Of a stretch of DNA of 9,293 nucleotides, positions 6,374 to 9,293 are shown in pieces. How positions within the stretch are numbered: the stretch's first letter is position 1; the number at the start of each line of letters is the position of its first letter. The notes under the pieces were generated by a model. The model was not told the origin of the DNA, did no database searches, and saw nothing but the letters and a program-made list of their open reading frames with translations. Source of the DNA: an uncultured Ignavibacteriota bacterium (lineage in GTDB: Bacteria > Bacteroidota > Ignavibacteria > Tepidaquicellales > Tepidaquicellaceae); assembly GCA_937959065.1 (NCBI GenBank), contig CALGOI010000294.1, forward strand, positions 1 through 9,293. Direction: 5' to 3'. The translations under genes were made by a program, and so were the position numbers.

Positions 6374-7603
6374 TTAAACAAATGCCTCCACACTGCCGGG
6401 TGAAACTTCCCTTTTGGGGTTTTCTCTGGGAACTACTCTCCTCATAAAATCGAAGAATAGTTTTGTTGTTGTGCATGACGGGCAGATACCTATGTCACCA
6501 TCCCATATTTCATCGCAAAATGCATCAGGAAGGTTTTTATATATTATGTCCGTAGCTTTTTCATGAACATCCCATATCCATTCTGTGCTCGGTGCTTCCT
6601 TCCCTTCATATTCAGTACCAACCATCGGAACGAACGGGCTCATTATAGGGAATATTCCTTCAGATGATAAATAATCTATCCCCTCAAGTACGGATTCTTT
6701 GGGTTCAAGTCCGACAACGAACGAACTCAAAGCCCTGGCAGGTTTAAGCAGGTCACGTGCTTCTTTAAGTGACTCTATCCACCTGTCTCTGCCAACTCTC
6801 CTGGTCTTACCCGGACAAATTACTTTAAATAACTCTTCATCCCATATCTCAAGATTGAAAGCAACAGAACTTATTCCCGTATTGCATAGATATTCGGTTT
6901 CTTCTTTGTTCCTGGTGGCTGTTATTGCTGCAACAATCGGGAAGTACTTCTCCGCAAGCAGCGGCTTCAGTCCCTCCAGTATCTGAGGCAGATTCCCCAG
7001 TCCGTCATCCTTTGCCGCTCCCGCGGTCATAGCCAGGTGAGTACATATGGGATTGTCGATTATAGCATCCTTTACACAATCATAAATATCATCAGCCTCC
7101 TTCCTGGTCACAACGTGATCCCTGTTCCTTTGTCTTGCCGGTACAATATTGCAGAACTTACATTGCTCCTTTGTCGCGAAGTAGTTGCATGCATTATCAA
7201 AACAAACTCTAAGTCCGCAGTCTCCTCTCATCGACGAGACTTTCTTCATCCTTTCACCGCTTCTGGTCATTCTGTCATAAAAATCCGGTCTTATAGGCCA
7301 TTTTACTTCACATAATTCCTTTCCATCTAAAATCAATACAACTGAATCACCGCTGGTGTGGACGGTATAAGGTGAGGTTGGGCTATATCTGACATCGGCA
7401 TATAAACCATATGGCAGCAGCATATCGTTAGGCAGGGGTCTTGTACCATCTCCCGTTCCTTTGTGAGTAGACGGGGTCATTTCGAAGACCCAGAACACCT
7501 TCTCCAGCCCGCCCTGTCCTACGGTAGTGAGCGCTTCGTCAGTGAATTTCATTCCTTTTATTAAAAGGTCTGCCTTTAGCCTTATTGCCTGGTCTAATGT
7601 CAT
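6374..7603 (-). CDS. Radical SAM protein B of a tandem pair (CX8CX2C)
   Basis: A 409-residue protein of no family I can name, judged to be radical SAM. Cysteines C139, C148 and C151 form C-x8-C-x2-C, a widened form of the usual CX3CX2C that binds the [4Fe-4S] cluster, with aromatic F150 before the last Cys as is common. C129 sits nine residues upstream, C134 is extra, and the C-terminus has ICPSC (C374, C377), which may hold a second cluster. Barrel motifs follow in order: GLG (201-203), FNLE (249-252), CPGK (263-266), GLEP (298-301), LEG (306-308) and a PFVPMVGTEYEG strand-loop, reminiscent of the biotin/lipoyl synthase group. The N-terminal 120 residues are a distinct region shared with its partner. 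Its ATG overlaps the partner's TAA by one base (TAATG), implying coupled translation. The reaction is unknown; modification of the repeat peptide encoded upstream is a hypothesis. Confidence 0.85.
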   Translation of the reverse strand: MTLDQAIRLKADLLIKGMKFTDEALTTVGQGGLEKVFWVFEMTPSTHKGTGDGTRPLPNDMLLPYGLYADVRYSPTSPYTVHTSGDSVVLILDGKELCEVKWPIRPDFYDRMTRSGERMKKVSSMRGDCGLRVCFDNACNYFATKEQCKFCNIVPARQRNRDHVVTRKEADDIYDCVKDAIIDNPICTHLAMTAGAAKDDGLGNLPQILEGLKPLLAEKYFPIVAAITATRNKEETEYLCNTGISSVAFNLEIWDEELFKVICPGKTRRVGRDRWIESLKEARDLLKPARALSSFVVGLEPKESVLEGIDYLSSEGIFPIMSPFVPMVGTEYEGKEAPSTEWIWDVHEKATDIIYKNLPDAFCDEIWDGDIGICPSCTTTKLFFDFMRRVVPRENPKREVSPGSVEAFV

Positions 7604-8823
7604 TATGCTTCTTCGGTAGTTGTTTCTTCTTTCTTTTCAAAGCTAAGCTCATGCCCGGAATGGTAATCAACCAGTCCTGAATTTTCTCTAACAATATCAA
7701 ACAAGATTCCGCCGGTAAAACAGTCTCCGCAAATAGGAGCATCTTCTTTCCAGTACTCATCAGTCCCGATAAAATCCATGTTCTTTAAAATGATGTCAGC
7801 TGCCTCTAAATGAGTATCCATCATCCATTGGTATGTCGGCGGCCTGAATCCCTCGAACTGGCTTCCCGTCTCAGGACTAAAAGGAACAACTATTGGAATA
7901 ATACCTCTTTCTGCGCTCCATTGCACTCCTTCTAGAAGTGTTTTCCTAGGTTCAAGTCCGGCTATAAGCGCCGTAAACACCCTTCCCTGTCCAAAATACT
8001 CGACTGCTTTCATCAATGACTCTTCCCACAGATCCCTGCCGATGTTCTGGTCTTTTCCCGGTACGATAGCTTTCCAGTATCCCCTGTCGAATACCTCGAA
8101 GTTAAATGAGACCGAGTGCAGTCCCAGGTCATGGATAAGCTTTACGTCTTCGATCTTCTTAGTTGGAGATACTGTCATTAAAACTTTTGTTCTTTCCCTG
8201 TCATTTGTGTATGGGAATCTTTCCGAAAGCTCTTCGAGTATCTGAACTGTTCCTCCAAGTCCTTGCTTATCATGTGGTGTACCTCTTGTCAATATCGATT
8301 TTGGATCAGTGTGGTATTTCTTGGCTGCAGCTATTACATCAGATACCTGTTTTGCGTTTTTCCTGGCGTTAGAAATGTTCTCTTCCGGATAAAAATCCTG
8401 TGCAGGTGTTAAATTACAAAATCTGCATTCATGCCCGGTTCTGAAATAATCACAATAGTAATTCCATGTAAAATTCAAATTACAAATTCCGTTATATACC
8501 ACGACCTTTTCAAATGGAGTGAGGTCTGACGTAAAATTCTTCGCGAAAGGCGGAAGGGGCACAAAGTCCGCGTCACAAACTTCACGGCTATTCCTGTCCT
8601 GCACTACAAGCTTTCCATTAACAATTCTCAGCCTGAAATTTGCTTCAGAGTTTTCCCTGATCTGGCAGTAAATTTCATGAGGGAGCTTCAATTCAGCAGG
8701 TAGAAAGCTCATTGCTCTTTGTTCATCCCATCCCTGTTCGAGAAGGTCTCTTCTAAGGTCAGCTAACCTGAGTCCGTTTACCAGAAGATCACATTTTAAT
8801 TTTATTATCTCTTTCCTGTCCAT
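7603..8823 (-). CDS. Radical SAM protein A of a tandem pair (CX8CX2C)
   Basis: A 406-residue paralogue of the downstream gene. The two align from their N-terminal IxLKxDLL segments through to their C-terminal CxxC. The putative cluster site is C124-x8-C133-x2-C136 (YCDYFRTGHECRFCNLTPA), with C114 nine residues before it, giving the shared pattern C-x9-C-x8-C-x2-C. A C-terminal CGDC (C365, C368) could ligate an auxiliary cluster. Other shared blocks are GLG (188-190), FNFE (240-243), VPGK (254-257), GLEP (289-292), LEG (297-299) and PFSPETGSQFEG (314-325). The tail after 395 is Glu/Thr-rich. It starts at an ATG without a Shine-Dalgarno sequence and lies about 45 bp downstream of a terminator that follows the repeat-peptide gene. 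No B12-binding, SPASM-length or peptide-recognition domain is obvious by eye. Conversion of a short repeat peptide is inferred from context only. Confidence 0.85.
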   Translation of the reverse strand: MDRKEIIKLKCDLLVNGLRLADLRRDLLEQGWDEQRAMSFLPAELKLPHEIYCQIRENSEANFRLRIVNGKLVVQDRNSREVCDADFVPLPPFAKNFTSDLTPFEKVVVYNGICNLNFTWNYYCDYFRTGHECRFCNLTPAQDFYPEENISNARKNAKQVSDVIAAAKKYHTDPKSILTRGTPHDKQGLGGTVQILEELSERFPYTNDRERTKVLMTVSPTKKIEDVKLIHDLGLHSVSFNFEVFDRGYWKAIVPGKDQNIGRDLWEESLMKAVEYFGQGRVFTALIAGLEPRKTLLEGVQWSAERGIIPIVVPFSPETGSQFEGFRPPTYQWMMDTHLEAADIILKNMDFIGTDEYWKEDAPICGDCFTGGILFDIVRENSGLVDYHSGHELSFEKKEETTTEEA

Positions 8824-8867
8824 TTTAGGTAAATATAATTTAAGTAATTATTTTTCATTTAAAATAA

Positions 8868-8904
8868 AAAAGTCTCAGAGGTAATATCTACCTCCAAGAC
8901 TTTT
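8868..8904 (-). terminator. Intrinsic terminator between repeat-peptide gene and radical SAM genes
   Basis: AAAAGTCT (8868-8875) pairs with AGACTTTT (8897-8904), and GAGGTA (8878-8883) pairs with TACCTC (8889-8894). A symmetric CA/CA internal bulge and a 5-base loop complete the hairpin. On the minus strand the stem runs into TTTTTTATTTT. It starts 22 bases after the peptide stop codon. Placed inside an apparent operon, it would make the peptide message more abundant than the enzyme message through partial read-through. Confidence 0.85.
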
Positions 8905-8926
8905 AAAAGAAAAAACTAATCAACTC

Positions 8927-9145
8927 TTACTTCCATGATCCCGCCGGTGGAAAAATAGAGTGTGATTTCTCATTTGCGTTATCCCATGAACCTGCAGGTG
9001 GAAAAATTGAGTGAGATTTCTCACTGGCATTTTCCCATGACCCTGCCGGAGGGAAGATCGAATGTGACTTTTCACTTGCATTGTCCCATGTTCCGGCCGG
9101 TGGAAAGATTGTGTGTGAAGACTGTTTAATTTCTTTTACGTCCAT
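8927..9145 (-). CDS. Small four-repeat peptide, candidate multi-core RiPP precursor
   Basis: A 72-residue protein of unknown family. After a 9-residue leader (MDVKEIKQS) it consists of three 17-residue units and a shortened 12-residue fourth: SH(T/S)IFPPAG(T/S)W followed by the spacer (D/E)NA(S/N)EK, ending ...GSWK. It has no signal peptide, membrane segment or cysteine. All eight degenerate codons fully conserved in amino acid within the 11-residue core vary synonymously among copies, so the peptide sequence is selected and the copies are not recent duplications. A matched terminator 22 bases downstream supports a real transcript. It is followed in the same direction by two radical SAM genes. 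Repeated short cores beside radical SAM enzymes are known from multi-core RiPPs, and W-(D/E)-N resembles the aromatic-X-X3 sites of three-residue cyclophanes. Both parallels are inference. A non-RiPP role, such as a repeat ligand-binding peptide, cannot be excluded. Confidence 0.75.
   Translation of the reverse strand: MDVKEIKQSSHTIFPPAGTWDNASEKSHSIFPPAGSWENASEKSHSIFPPAGSWDNANEKSHSIFPPAGSWK
8930..9118 (-). repeat. In-frame 51-bp coding repeat, 3 full copies plus 36 bp
   Basis: Copies at 9118-9068, 9067-9017, 9016-8966 and 8965-8930 each begin at the Ser codon before His. The Phe-Pro-Pro-Ala-Gly run is coded differently in every copy (for example GCC, GCA, GCA, GCG for Ala and GGA, GGG, GGT, GGA for Gly), while the residues do not change. 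The last copy stops one residue after Trp and lacks the DNASEK spacer. Confidence 0.95.
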
Positions 9146-9160
9146 GGATTTAGATATTAG

Positions 9161-9205
9161 GTTTCGAAACTGTAATAAGTTATAAATAAATCTTTATACT
9201 ATCAA
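9161..9205 (-). promoter_or_regulatory. Possible promoter and perfect 10-bp palindrome ahead of the repeat peptide
   Basis: On the minus strand TTGATA (9200-9205), 17 bases, then TAACTT (9177-9182) make a loose sigma-70-like pair with a start near 9170. GTTTCGAAAC (9161-9170) is a perfect palindrome exactly at that point, 15 bases before the ATG, and could be an operator. Neither element is strong in such AT-rich DNA. Beyond this, 9206-9293 holds no gene I can support. Confidence 0.3.
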
Positions 9206-9293
9206 TTTAAAATGAATGGGATATTTGGACTTTACAATTTATTTATCTTGAAAAAGCTAAGAAAATAAGGATTAAAAGCCCCCTTGTAGCCAG

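Noticed and set aside
6374..8823. His-Xaa-Ser (HxsA/B/C/D) system, which also pairs two radical SAM proteins with a repeat protein
   Set aside because: The peptide has only one SHS or SHT per 17 residues, not runs of HxS, and the cysteine motif and gene set differ.
8930..9118. The repeats as a CRISPR array or non-coding direct repeat
   Set aside because: Units are contiguous, a multiple of three, in one open frame, and vary mainly at third codon positions with no unique spacers; this is a coding repeat.
9213..9269. Short rightward ORF of 18 codons beginning ATGAATGGG
   Set aside because: Too short, no ribosome binding site or recognisable motif, and no coding support.
9250..9293. AAAAGCCCCCTTG near the right edge as half of another terminator
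   Set aside because: Only one arm would be inside the window, so pairing cannot be shown.

Overview
The window reads as chromosomal DNA of a low-to-moderate GC bacterium of the Bacteroidetes/Chlorobi/Ignavibacteria (FCB) group, most likely an Ignavibacteria-type organism. The main evidence is a secreted protein ending in a type IX secretion C-terminal sorting domain that opens with NYPNPFNP. Most starts also lack a strong Shine-Dalgarno sequence, and one promoter fits the Bacteroidetes TTG/TAnnTTTG pattern. The lineage is inferred from style and was not tested by any search.

Left part (1-1710). The first 49 bases hold the 5' end of a leftward gene, preceded by an FNR-like box and a plausible -10 element. 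Next come a Crp/Fnr-family regulator and, 1 bp upstream of it, a flavin nitroreductase that closely resembles iodotyrosine deiodinase. These two form a leftward operon with a Bacteroidetes-type promoter and an inverted repeat just upstream.

Middle (1711-6368). A rightward LVIVD-repeat exported protein with a sorting domain and a leftward class II fumarase converge on a strong bidirectional terminator. The fumarase has His where the family signature ends in Asn. Divergent from the fumarase is a translationally coupled pair of purine nucleoside phosphorylase homologues (ATGA overlap). The two have decayed in different places, which suggests a heteromer.

Right part (6374-9293). This is the most unusual region. 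Two paralogous radical SAM proteins overlap by one base (TAATG) and share a spaced C-x9-C-x8-C-x2-C cysteine set plus a C-terminal CxxC. Upstream in the same direction, separated by a clear hairpin terminator, is a 72-codon gene made almost wholly of four copies of a 17-residue unit (SHSIFPPAGSW plus a DNASEK-like spacer). The repeats differ at synonymous sites while the amino acids are kept, so the peptide is under selection. The arrangement looks like a multi-core precursor peptide with two tailoring enzymes, a candidate undescribed radical SAM RiPP-like system. The sequence does not prove a substrate relationship.
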